Source: Dorea_A amylophila
Lineage (GTDB): Bacteria; Bacillota; Clostridia; Lachnospirales; Lachnospiraceae
Assembly: GCF_025567265.1 (NCBI RefSeq)
Contig: NZ_JAOQJW010000003.1
Location: 1 to 64,000, forward strand
Direction: 5' to 3'
Length of the DNA stretch: 64,000 bases
Positions 43,487 to 51,601 of the stretch are shown in pieces. Within the stretch, counting starts at the first letter, position 1. Every line of letters starts with the position of its first letter. Under the pieces are notes generated by a model, which was given only the letters and a program-made list of their open reading frames with translations, had not been told where the DNA came from and did no database searches. Position numbers and translations under genes: made by a program.

Positions 43487-44467
43487 ATGAAAGTAACAAT
43501 TATCATCCCAAACTATAACGGGAAACATTTTATGGAGCCCTGCCTCCAGTCATTATCAGAACAGACCTGCAGGGATTTCAAAGTATTAGTGGTTGACAAC
43601 GCATCTTCTGATGGAAGTCTGGAATATATGAGTGAGCACTACCCAGATATAGAAGTTATCTCCTTAAAGAAAAATTACGGTTTCAGTAAAGCGGTCAATG
43701 TCGGAATCGAACATTCCACTACACCTTATGTGATATTGCTCAATAATGATACGACCGTTGATACACACTATGTAGAAGAAATGATCAAAGCGATTGAAAA
43801 ATCTCCGCGCATCTTTTCTGTCAGCAGTAAGATGATCCAGATGTATCATCCAGAACTGATCGACAGCGCCGGTGATCTTTATACCTTAATGGGTTGGGGC
43901 GTGTGCCGCGGAACCGGACGTCCTGTCTCCAATTACACAAAAGCAGATCAGATATTTACCGCATGCGCCGGGGCAGCCATCTACCGTCGAAATGCTTTTT
44001 CAAAAATCGGCTTATTTGATGAAAACCATTTTGCATACCTTGAAGATATCGATGTCGGATACCGTGCCAAAATTTACGGCTACAAAAATACATACTGTCC
44101 CACAGCACTTGTCTACCATGTAGGAAGCGGTACAAGCGGTTCAAAATATAACTCTTTCAAGGTTAAATTATCTGCCCGCAACAATATTTACCTGAATTAC
44201 AAAAACATGCCTTTCTTACAGCTGGTTTTGAACTTTATTCCTCTTTTTCTCGGCTGTGTTGTCAAATATCTGTTTTTCATGCATAAGGGGTTCGGTAAAG
44301 ACTATGCCTGCGGAATAAAAGAAGGGCTTTCCCATGCCCGGGAACAGAAAAAAGTTGCTTTTAAGCTGCGGCACCTGCCTAACTATATTTTGATCGAGTT
44401 TGAACTGATTCTTCATACTCTTTCTTATGCCAGAGACTGGTTTAGACGAAAATTATTCAAAAAATAG
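43487..44467 (+). CDS. GT2 glycosyltransferase, WbbL-like rhamnosyltransferase
   Basis: A 326-residue GT-A glycosyltransferase. The N-terminal core is VTIIIPNYNGKHFMEPCLQS and VLVVDNASSDGS, with ILLNNDTTVD as the metal-binding DxD region. The later AYLEDIDVGYRAKIYGY and YHVGSGTSGS blocks match WbbL-type dTDP-rhamnosyl transferases. A C-terminal hydrophobic stretch (VLNFIPLFLGCVVKYLFF) may lie on the membrane. It is the only plus-strand gene in the polysaccharide cluster, with its own extended -10 promoter and a strong terminator. The ribosome binding site is weak (GGAG at 14 bases). Confidence 0.88.
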   Translation: MKVTIIIPNYNGKHFMEPCLQSLSEQTCRDFKVLVVDNASSDGSLEYMSEHYPDIEVISLKKNYGFSKAVNVGIEHSTTPYVILLNNDTTVDTHYVEEMIKAIEKSPRIFSVSSKMIQMYHPELIDSAGDLYTLMGWGVCRGTGRPVSNYTKADQIFTACAGAAIYRRNAFSKIGLFDENHFAYLEDIDVGYRAKIYGYKNTYCPTALVYHVGSGTSGSKYNSFKVKLSARNNIYLNYKNMPFLQLVLNFIPLFLGCVVKYLFFMHKGFGKDYACGIKEGLSHAREQKKVAFKLRHLPNYILIEFELILHTLSYARDWFRRKLFKK

Positions 44468-44474
44468 AAAAAAA

Positions 44475-44511
44475 CAGGAACCGTATCATTTTACTTTTGA
44501 TACGGTTCCTG
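44475..44511 (+). terminator. Bidirectional terminator between the GT2 and ligase-like genes
   Basis: A 14-base-pair perfect stem (CAGGAACCGTATCA / TGATACGGTTCCTG) with a nine-base loop. It is followed on the plus strand by CTTTTTATT. The stem overlaps the last codons of the convergent ligase-like gene, whose stop codon is at 44491-44493. Confidence 0.9.
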
Positions 44512-45726
44512 CTTTTTATTAAAATACATATTGATCATCAATAATCCGATCATCTGAAATCCATTCTGTAGTCCGAGAAATGCAGGATTAAATGCAGGTC
44601 TTATCACAAACCAGCCCAGTCCAATCAAAGTAAATACTTTAATGACCCAGATATTTTTTCTGGCATACTTTACGATTTTTCTTATGTATATCAGGAGAAC
44701 TCCTCCGACAAAAACTACAAATCCTAAAATTCCCATCTGGTAACAAAATGACAGATATTCTATTTCATATGAAAACGGTATCGATCCGCTTCTTGTATAA
44801 TCACTTATGTAACTTCCAAATCCATGCCCGAATACCGGTGACTCCTTCACTCCGTTTATCAGTTCTCTCATTTGTATCTGCCTGACATCATCTGATTCCG
44901 CAGCAAATGAAGAAAAGAACCGGAATTCTATCATTTGTATCACAGGCTTCAACCATAATACCGACGAAGCAAGCACCAGAATCAACCCGATGCATCTTAC
45001 CTTCTTCGGAATTTTTTTCCAATAATATAACACTGCAACAAACGCAAAGCAGCAGAATTCAACCATCAAAACTCTCGAAAATACAATCAATGTATAAATC
45101 CCGCTCAATATAAACAGCAGACTTCTGATGCTTTTTTTATATTTCTCCATCATCCAGTAAAACGGCATCAGTGTTACAACTATAATATCGGATGAAGTCT
45201 GCACACGGATCAGCAATAATCTGCCCAAATGCATTGTCATCGTCGATGCTTCCGTTCCAAACATGTTTAGATAAAATTCTATTACAGCCTCATATTCTAT
45301 CAACTTACATACAAAGACGATTTCTATGATTATTTTTCCCAGAATCTTCAAAAGCATCATATAAAGGATACATTCTACAATCTTTTCCGGTTCAGCCAAT
45401 TCATATCTGACCAGAAAATACAATTCTACAAACACAATTACCGAGATATAAAATAATCCCGTAAATTTTATGCTCCATTCATTTCCAAGAATGTAACTGA
45501 CTATACATGCCAACAATCCCAAAACACCTAAAGTAATCTCCAGCTTCGCACTTTTTATAATCTCAAGGCTTTTTCTTTGTAAAACCAGGCATATTCCTCC
45601 TAGAATAATCAACAGGCATACCAATATTTTCTGAATTGGTATGCCCTTCATTACTCCCGTTGGAAGTGCATAACTTATGATGCACAGATAAATCACAACA
45701 TTCAGTAATTTTGATAACTTATTCAT
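44491..45726 (-). CDS. O-antigen ligase/polymerase-like membrane protein
   Basis: A polytopic protein of 411 residues with about eleven hydrophobic segments. A large extracytoplasmic loop has the GVKESPVFGHGFGSYISDY motif that resembles the Wzy_C/WaaL region. It is the last gene of the rfbABDC unit, eight bases after rfbC. It could attach or polymerise the rhamnose-containing glycan. Identification rests on topology and one motif, so polymerase and ligase roles are both open. Its 3' end is inside the bidirectional terminator. Confidence 0.72.
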   Translation of the reverse strand: MNKLSKLLNVVIYLCIISYALPTGVMKGIPIQKILVCLLIILGGICLVLQRKSLEIIKSAKLEITLGVLGLLACIVSYILGNEWSIKFTGLFYISVIVFVELYFLVRYELAEPEKIVECILYMMLLKILGKIIIEIVFVCKLIEYEAVIEFYLNMFGTEASTMTMHLGRLLLIRVQTSSDIIVVTLMPFYWMMEKYKKSIRSLLFILSGIYTLIVFSRVLMVEFCCFAFVAVLYYWKKIPKKVRCIGLILVLASSVLWLKPVIQMIEFRFFSSFAAESDDVRQIQMRELINGVKESPVFGHGFGSYISDYTRSGSIPFSYEIEYLSFCYQMGILGFVVFVGGVLLIYIRKIVKYARKNIWVIKVFTLIGLGWFVIRPAFNPAFLGLQNGFQMIGLLMINMYFNKKQEPYQK

Positions 45727-45734
45727 AGTTTATC

Positions 45735-46343
45735 CTAAAAATGGAACGTATCTTTCAGTCCAACCCACAGCTGATCCTTATCACTTAAGTTCAGTGCAGT
45801 GCCGTCTTCCAGCGCATAACCTTCCCCGGATGCTGTTCCTTTATACTCTCCTGTCAGTGTCGGCCACTCAATACCGATCTCAGGATCGTTCCATGCAAGA
45901 CCACCTTCGTCTCCCGGATGATAGAAGTCTGTACACTTGTAGCAGAACTCGGCAAGATCACTTAATACCAGGAAGCCGTGTGCGAATCCTTCCGGAATAT
46001 AGAACTGTTTCTTATTTTCTTCTGTCAGTTCTACACCGAACCATTTTCCGTATGTCTCACTGTCACTTCTTAAGTCTACTGCCACGTCAAATACAGAACC
46101 TTTTACGACACGTACCAGTTTTCCCTGTGGAAATTCTTTCTGGAAATGTAATCCTCTTAAGACTCCCTTTGTAGAACTTGACTGGTTGTCCTGAACGAAC
46201 TGCATTGTAAGTCCTGCTTCTTCCATATCTTTCTGGTTATATGTCTCCATAAAGTATCCTCTTGCGTCACCATGTACTGTTGGTTCAATTACACAGAGTC
46301 CCTGGATACCGCCTGCGTTTTTTTCTACTTTAATCTGTCCCAT
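45735..46343 (-). CDS. rfbC: dTDP-4-dehydrorhamnose 3,5-epimerase
   Basis: The third step of dTDP-L-rhamnose synthesis. The 202-residue cupin enzyme shows YFMETYNQKDM, VQDNQSSSTKGVLRGLHFQ (active-site His), GKLVRVVKGSVFDVAVDLR, FYIPEGFAHGFLVLSD and YKCTDFYHP, then GLAWNDPEIGIEWP near the end. The length is slightly longer than usual because of a C-terminal extension. It lies downstream of rfbD across a 91-base gap containing a hairpin. Confidence 0.97.
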   Translation of the reverse strand: MGQIKVEKNAGGIQGLCVIEPTVHGDARGYFMETYNQKDMEEAGLTMQFVQDNQSSSTKGVLRGLHFQKEFPQGKLVRVVKGSVFDVAVDLRSDSETYGKWFGVELTEENKKQFYIPEGFAHGFLVLSDLAEFCYKCTDFYHPGDEGGLAWNDPEIGIEWPTLTGEYKGTASGEGYALEDGTALNLSDKDQLWVGLKDTFHF

Positions 46344-46385
46344 TATTACGTCTCCTTATTGTTTTAAATGATTTATACGTGAGTT

Positions 46386-46414
46386 AATCCCAGCCACGTC
46401 ATGTGGCTGAGATT
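46386..46414 (-). other. Hairpin between rfbD and rfbC
   Basis: AATC-C-CAGCCAC-GTCAT-GTGGCTG-A-GATT forms an 11-base-pair stem with one mismatch. No T-run follows on the minus strand, so it is more likely a processing or mRNA-stabilising structure than a terminator. It lies in the 91-base gap between the two genes. Confidence 0.5.
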
Positions 46415-46434
46415 ATTCTTCACCTATATAAAAT

Positions 46435-47376
46435 TTAGAATTCGATTTCTTTCAAGTATCTTCCAAGCGCATCCTGCCATGTCGGAAGTGGAGTAAATCC
46501 ATTTTCCACAAGTTTACTCTTGTCCAGTCTGCTGTTGAAAGGTCTTGCTGCTTTGGATACACCGTACTCTTCTGTTGTTACCGGCAGAACCGTCACCTTG
46601 TCTTCGCCGTATTCGTCATGGCCAAGCTCTGCTGCCTGGCGGAAGATTTCCTTTGTAAAATCATACCAGCTGATATATCCGCCTTCATTTGTTGCATGAT
46701 AGTAACCATATTTGTCAGTCTCGATCATGTCAACGAGAAGTCTTGCAAGGTCAAATGTATAGGTTGGTGTTCCGATCTGGTCATTTACAACTTTCAATGT
46801 ATCGTGTGTCTTTGCTACATTGAGCATTGTCTTGATAAAGTTCTTACCGTTCTTTCCGAATACCCACGCGATACGTACGATGAAGTACTTATCCAGAGTC
46901 TCAGATACGGCAAGCTCTCCGGCAAGTTTTGTCTCTCCATATACATTCAGTGGTTTGTAATCCTTGCAGTCAGGTTCCCAGGCTTTCTCTCCCTGTCCGT
47001 CAAATACATAGTCTGTACTGATGTATACCATCTTACAGTCTAACTTTTTACATACATCTGCAATGTTCTTTGTTCCTGTTGCATTGACCGCTTTTACGAT
47101 GTCTTTCTTATCTTCGTCTTCTGCAAGATCTACGGCCGTCCATGCAGCACAGTGTACCACTACATCCGGTTTTGCATCTGTCAGAACTTTTTCTACAGAA
47201 GATGCATCTGTGATATCCATCGGCACATATGGCATTGTTGTTACCGCTGTACCATCCTGGATTCCGCTGTATGTTTCTTTGATGTCAGAACCAATTCCCT
47301 CATAACCACGGGATGCCAGTTCGTTCATCACGTCATGACCAAGCTGTCCGCCAACACCTGTCACTAATACTTTCAT
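46435..47376 (-). CDS. rfbD: dTDP-4-dehydrorhamnose reductase
   Basis: The last step of dTDP-L-rhamnose synthesis, an NAD(P)H-dependent SDR. The 313 residues begin VLVTGVGGQLGHDVMNEL (nucleotide site), then VVHCAAWTAVDLAEDE, YISTDYVFDGQGEKAWEP, NVYGETKLAGE (YxxxK catalytic pair) and RIAWVFGKNGKNFIKTM. The start is supported by a GGGAGGAGA-like ribosome binding site. It lies two bases from rfbB, so the two are tightly coupled. Confidence 0.96.
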   Translation of the reverse strand: MKVLVTGVGGQLGHDVMNELASRGYEGIGSDIKETYSGIQDGTAVTTMPYVPMDITDASSVEKVLTDAKPDVVVHCAAWTAVDLAEDEDKKDIVKAVNATGTKNIADVCKKLDCKMVYISTDYVFDGQGEKAWEPDCKDYKPLNVYGETKLAGELAVSETLDKYFIVRIAWVFGKNGKNFIKTMLNVAKTHDTLKVVNDQIGTPTYTFDLARLLVDMIETDKYGYYHATNEGGYISWYDFTKEIFRQAAELGHDEYGEDKVTVLPVTTEEYGVSKAARPFNSRLDKSKLVENGFTPLPTWQDALGRYLKEIEF

Positions 47377-47378
47377 TC

Positions 47379-48407
47379 TTAAATCTCCTCCCGGTGAGCA
47401 TACATTTTCTCATAATAGTTCTGGTATTCTCCGGAAATGATCGTCTCCCACCATTCCTTATTTTCAAGATACCATTTAATCGTCTTCTTAATACCATCTT
47501 CGAATTTGGTCTCCGGAAGCCATCCAAGTTCGTTGTGGATCTTTGTAGGATCGATCGCATAACGCATATCATGTCCCTTACGGTCTGCAACGTGAGTGAT
47601 CAGACTTTCCGGTTTTCCAAGCTCTTTACAGATGATCTTAACGATCTCGATGTTTGTCTTCTCATTGTGTCCGCCTACGTTGTATACTTCTCCGACTCTT
47701 CCGTTATGGATGATCAGGTCGATTGCTTTACAGTGATCTTCTACATATAACCAGTCACGTACATTTAATCCTTCTCCGTATACCGGAAGCGGCTTGTCAT
47801 TCAGTGCATTGGCGATCATCAGCGGGATCAGTTTCTCCGGGAAGTGATATGGTCCGTAGTTATTGGAACATCTGCTGATAGATACCGGCAGTCCGTATGT
47901 TCTGTGATAAGCAAGAACTAACAGGTCTGCTGCTGCCTTAGATGAGCTGTATGGGCTGCTTGTGTGGATCGGTGTCTCCTCTGTGAAGAACAGGTCTGGT
48001 CTGTCAAGCGGCAGATCGCCGTATACTTCATCTGTAGATACCTGATGGTAACGTTTGATACCATACTTTCTGCAGGCATCCATCAGTACAGCAGTACCTT
48101 TGATATTTGTGTCCAGGAATACTTCCGGGTTCTCGATAGAACGGTCTACGTGGCTTTCTGCTGCGAAGTTTACAACCATGTCCGGTTTCTCTTCTTCGAA
48201 TAATTTGTACACTGCTTCACGGTCTGTAATGCTTTCTTTTACAAAACGGAAATTCGGATTGTCCATTACAGGCTCCAGTGTAGATAAGTTACCTGCATAT
48301 GTCAGGCAGTCCAGACAAACGATGCGATAGTCCGGGTATTTGTTTAACATATGAAATACAAAGTTACTTCCGATAAATCCGGCTCCTCCGGTTACAATAA
48401 TTGTCAT
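47379..48407 (-). CDS. rfbB: dTDP-glucose 4,6-dehydratase
   Basis: The second step of dTDP-L-rhamnose synthesis, a short-chain dehydrogenase family enzyme with bound NAD+. Seen are IIVTGGAGFIGSNFVFHML, NFAAESHVDRSIENP, VSTDEVYGDLP, PYSSSKAAADLLVLAYHRTYGLP and SRCSNNYGPYHFPEKLIPL. The 342-residue length is normal. It lies between rfbA and rfbD. Confidence 0.98.
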   Translation of the reverse strand: MTIIVTGGAGFIGSNFVFHMLNKYPDYRIVCLDCLTYAGNLSTLEPVMDNPNFRFVKESITDREAVYKLFEEEKPDMVVNFAAESHVDRSIENPEVFLDTNIKGTAVLMDACRKYGIKRYHQVSTDEVYGDLPLDRPDLFFTEETPIHTSSPYSSSKAAADLLVLAYHRTYGLPVSISRCSNNYGPYHFPEKLIPLMIANALNDKPLPVYGEGLNVRDWLYVEDHCKAIDLIIHNGRVGEVYNVGGHNEKTNIEIVKIICKELGKPESLITHVADRKGHDMRYAIDPTKIHNELGWLPETKFEDGIKKTIKWYLENKEWWETIISGEYQNYYEKMYAHREEI

Positions 48408-48448
48408 TTTTTGCTTTCTCCTTTTTTTATCATTTCTTAGTATAGATT

Positions 48449-49345
48449 TTAGTACAGATTTTCTTTATATTTTCCATCCAGGACATCTTTTAAGTACTGT
48501 CCATACTGGTTCTTCTTCAGGACTTCATATACTTCCATTACCTCGTCCTTACTGATCCATCCGTTCAGGTATGCGATCTCTTCCAGGCATGCGATCTTAC
48601 GGTGCTGATGTGTCTCAACCGTCTTCACGAAGTTGGTTGCATCTACAAGGCTTTCGTGTGTACCTGTATCCAGCCATGTGAATCCCTGTCCGAGAAGTTC
48701 TACATTCAGATCACCTTTTTCAAGATATACACGGTTCAGATCTGTGATCTCCAGTTCTCCACGTGCACTTGGCTTTAACTCTTTTGCATACTTCACAACA
48801 TTGTTGTCATAGAAATACAATCCTGTTACACAGTAGTTGCTCTTTGGCTGTGCCGGTTTTTCTTCGATGGAAATAGCTTTTCCCTCGTGATCAAATTCTA
48901 CGATACCGAAACGTTCCGGATCATCTACATAATATCCAAATACAGTAGCTCCCTTTCCGGTCTCTGCATTCTCAACAGCAGCTTTCAGACGTTTATTCAG
49001 TCCATGACCTGCAAAAATGTTATCTCCGAGAACCATTGCTACTGTATCATCACCGATGAATTCTTCTCCGATGATAAATGCCTGAGCAAGTCCGTCCGGG
49101 CTTGGCTGTACTGCATAAGACAGATTCACACCAAACTGATGTCCATCTCCCAACAGTTCTTGGAATCTTGGTGTATCCTGTGGTGTTGAGATGATCAGGA
49201 TATCACGGATACCTGCGTTCATCAGCACTGACATTGGATAATAGATCATCGGCTTGTCATAGATTGGCAATAACTGCTTTGATGTTACCATTGTTAATGG
49301 ATACAGACGTGTGCCTGAACCACCTGCTAAAATAATTCCTTTCAT
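48449..49345 (-). CDS. rfbA: Glucose-1-phosphate thymidylyltransferase
   Basis: The first step of dTDP-L-rhamnose synthesis. The start is set at MKGIILAGGSGTRLYPLT, because AGGAGG lies eight bases upstream; a frame from 49411 adds 22 residues from the leader. Motifs are GGSGTRLYPLT, LLPIYDKPMIYYP, MVLGDNIFAGHG, FGIVEFDHEGKAISIEEKP and GTHESLVDATNFV. The 298-residue length is normal. It heads the rfbA-B-D-C-ligase unit. The mRNA leader is long, with no clear promoter seen. Confidence 0.97.
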   Translation of the reverse strand: MKGIILAGGSGTRLYPLTMVTSKQLLPIYDKPMIYYPMSVLMNAGIRDILIISTPQDTPRFQELLGDGHQFGVNLSYAVQPSPDGLAQAFIIGEEFIGDDTVAMVLGDNIFAGHGLNKRLKAAVENAETGKGATVFGYYVDDPERFGIVEFDHEGKAISIEEKPAQPKSNYCVTGLYFYDNNVVKYAKELKPSARGELEITDLNRVYLEKGDLNVELLGQGFTWLDTGTHESLVDATNFVKTVETHQHRKIACLEEIAYLNGWISKDEVMEVYEVLKKNQYGQYLKDVLDGKYKENLY

Positions 49346-49434
49346 TTCAGGAACCTCCTCGTTTTGTATAAATAGGTTATCAAGTTCTTTACTTTCTATT
49401 CTAGTCTCCATGTTCCGTGTTAATTAGATTATAA

Positions 49435-49455
49435 AAGGTGACCTTAGGTCACCTT
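49435..49455 (-). terminator. Terminator of the DUF262/ATPase operon
   Basis: A perfect nine-base-pair stem (AAGGTGACC / GGTCACCTT) with a three-base loop, followed on the minus strand by TTATAATC. It ends the putative defence operon, leaving the rfb operon downstream on its own transcript. Confidence 0.85.
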
Positions 49456-49532
49456 CAAGTACTTTTTTTATTTTTTTGTAACTTTCCTGTAATATTTAAG
49501 AAGTTCTTAAGAATTACTTCTGGTATTCATCT

Positions 49533-50483
49533 CTAATGTGGATACTTTTTGGTTGGCAGCTTATGTCCTATATGCCCTATATACATCTTCTTTTGTGTTG
49601 TATCCGGATAAAAAAATATTCTTCCGGCATATCCTCCAGTAAACCTTGTATGCCATGAAAACAGTTGTGCATTTCCTTCCGGTAACAAAAAAGTATGTTC
49701 CGTCTCATATTGTTCTAATGTTAGCGGTGTTTCCGGTGAAGCTTTAGGTAAAAGCCTCTTGTCAAATTGGTTTCCCATTTTTTCAGCTGCCACCTGTAAT
49801 TCCAACAGGCGTTTATACACTTGTCCCGCTTCTGCAACACCTACATTCTTATAACATCCATTTATCGCATTTTCACAAAAGATTAAATTCGGAAATCTAG
49901 TCTCTTTACATTTCAAAACATCTTGTGCTGACCGGATCTCTGCACGCCACTCTTTCCTTTTTTCCTTGTACTTTTCTTCAAAAGGCTCTACATTCTTCTG
50001 ACACGATACATTCGGGACCTGTACATGTTCTTCCTTTAACTCGTCCTTCTCATTAAATGTCACATAATATCCACTAATCTCAGGGGTTTCCCAATAGTCA
50101 TCACTCAAAAAACTAATCGTCACGCCCTCTGTTTCATATGCCCGCAGACATCCCTTTGATATATATTTCTTCCCTTGAATTTCTAGATCGAATTCGCTTT
50201 CCAATTCAACCTCCGAAGGATCATATATCACGGATTTATTTAATAACGCTCGGAATCTTCTCTTTGTTTCCATATCTACAACCGGATCATTTCTCCACTG
50301 TTCTATTCTGTAATTTTTTGCCAATTCAAAAGAACAATAATTCTGATCCATAAGCACAGAGTCATTTATAATTATTTTCTTCACTTTCGAATATGTATTC
50401 AAAAAGCTATCCATAATCTGTCTGCCCTCGGATATTGTATCTACCGGAAATTTTGCAGACAAGTCATTTATTATCATTTGCAT
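49533..50483 (-). CDS. Uncharacterised protein of the DUF262/ATPase operon
   Basis: A 316-residue soluble protein I do not recognise. The middle is charged, with a Lys/Glu stretch (EEKYKEKRKEWRAEIRSAQ). The last 50 residues (FSWHTRFTGGYAGRIFFYPD then KKMYIGHIGHKLPTKKYP) look like an ordered beta-rich module with His, Arg and Tyr, reminiscent in style of small RNase-type toxin folds, but no catalytic set is established. It is third in an operon with a DUF3696-type ATPase and a DUF262 protein, eleven bases after the ATPase gene. In such systems the third gene is often the effector. AGAGGA precedes the ATG. Confidence 0.8.
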   Translation of the reverse strand: MQMIINDLSAKFPVDTISEGRQIMDSFLNTYSKVKKIIINDSVLMDQNYCSFELAKNYRIEQWRNDPVVDMETKRRFRALLNKSVIYDPSEVELESEFDLEIQGKKYISKGCLRAYETEGVTISFLSDDYWETPEISGYYVTFNEKDELKEEHVQVPNVSCQKNVEPFEEKYKEKRKEWRAEIRSAQDVLKCKETRFPNLIFCENAINGCYKNVGVAEAGQVYKRLLELQVAAEKMGNQFDKRLLPKASPETPLTLEQYETEHTFLLPEGNAQLFSWHTRFTGGYAGRIFFYPDTTQKKMYIGHIGHKLPTKKYPH

Positions 50484-50494
50484 ACTTGTATCCT

Positions 50495-51601
50495 CTAGAA
50501 CAATTCATCAATTGCCCTGTCCCATTCATCAAAGAACCCTTCCGGCCAGAAGCTCAGTCTTCCATCTTTATATAAGACCGGATTATCAATAACTGGGATA
50601 GAACTGTATTCTTCTGTATCGGCTTTTTTTCTGGAAAAATAATATAGACGCACTATATCCGGATCAATCATATTATGTTTTGCACACAAACGTATTCCAT
50701 TCAAAATATGATCACTATGCGTTTCTACAATAACCTGCACACCTCCCTGTGCTGCTCTGGCGATCAGTTCTCCCATTTTTCTCTGTCCGCTTGGATGTAA
50801 ATGCGCTTCCGGATTCTCCAGAATGATTAATTCTCCCTTTTTCGCCTTCACAAGTGCCAGCACAATTGGTAATACATAAGAAATACCAAAACCAACATTC
50901 TGCGCAGTAAAGTAGTCTGCTCCTATATTTCCTTCCTGATGCACCATAAGACCAATTCTGTTGCTATGTCCATAATCTTCCATTCGAAGAGACACACCCG
51001 GCGTAATCTCCCCCAGCCAACATTCTACCTGTCTTTGAAGTCGTCTACTCGGTTCCTCATCATAAAGAATATTTTTATTTTCAACTTCTTCTGACTCGTG
51101 CGTCTGTAAATAGTGTACCGCATACTCTCCATGATTTCCGATTTGTTCCTGTTCCCAGACTTCGTAATATGATTTTTCATAACTACTTTGTGGTCCCAGA
51201 CGATCCGCCGCAATATAGTTAAATCCACTTCCAAACAAATTCATATCTTTAACCATATTTATGTCTATATTTTCTAATAATTTCAGAAAATCTGCCATAC
51301 CATTATAATCATATTCTGCCGACAGCATCGTACTTTCATCGCTTATTTTCATTTTTATGCGATTCTCTTCTGCCTCTGTATATAATACATCTTTTCCCAC
51401 ACCAAGATTTGTATATTTTCCATTCAGATAAATGCCCTTTTCCAAAGCATTCTGTTCATACGACTGTCTTAACAACAACAGCATCTGTATTATCGTAGAC
51501 TTCCCCATACTGTTTATTCCCGACAGTAAATTCAAATTAGACATCTCCAACGAAATATCTTTGAAACATTTAAAATTCGATGCTTCTATTCTTTGTATCA
51601 T
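50495..51601 (-). CDS. AAA ATPase, DUF3696/OLD-like ABC ATPase fold
   Basis: A 368-residue SMC/OLD-style ATPase. The Walker A is SGINSMGKST (28-36 region), Walker B is GELIILENPEAHLHPSG (256-272), the signature-like segment is NVGFGISYVLPIVLAL and the switch His is VETHSDH (292-298). The C-terminal SFWPEGFFDEWDRAIDEL matches DUF3696. It has no Toprim or HNH domain, so it needs a partner for cleavage. Its start overlaps the DUF262 gene by 32 bases, implying coupled translation. ATPases of this kind recur in phage-defence operons. Confidence 0.9.
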   Translation of the reverse strand: MIQRIEASNFKCFKDISLEMSNLNLLSGINSMGKSTIIQMLLLLRQSYEQNALEKGIYLNGKYTNLGVGKDVLYTEAEENRIKMKISDESTMLSAEYDYNGMADFLKLLENIDINMVKDMNLFGSGFNYIAADRLGPQSSYEKSYYEVWEQEQIGNHGEYAVHYLQTHESEEVENKNILYDEEPSRRLQRQVECWLGEITPGVSLRMEDYGHSNRIGLMVHQEGNIGADYFTAQNVGFGISYVLPIVLALVKAKKGELIILENPEAHLHPSGQRKMGELIARAAQGGVQVIVETHSDHILNGIRLCAKHNMIDPDIVRLYYFSRKKADTEEYSSIPVIDNPVLYKDGRLSFWPEGFFDEWDRAIDELF

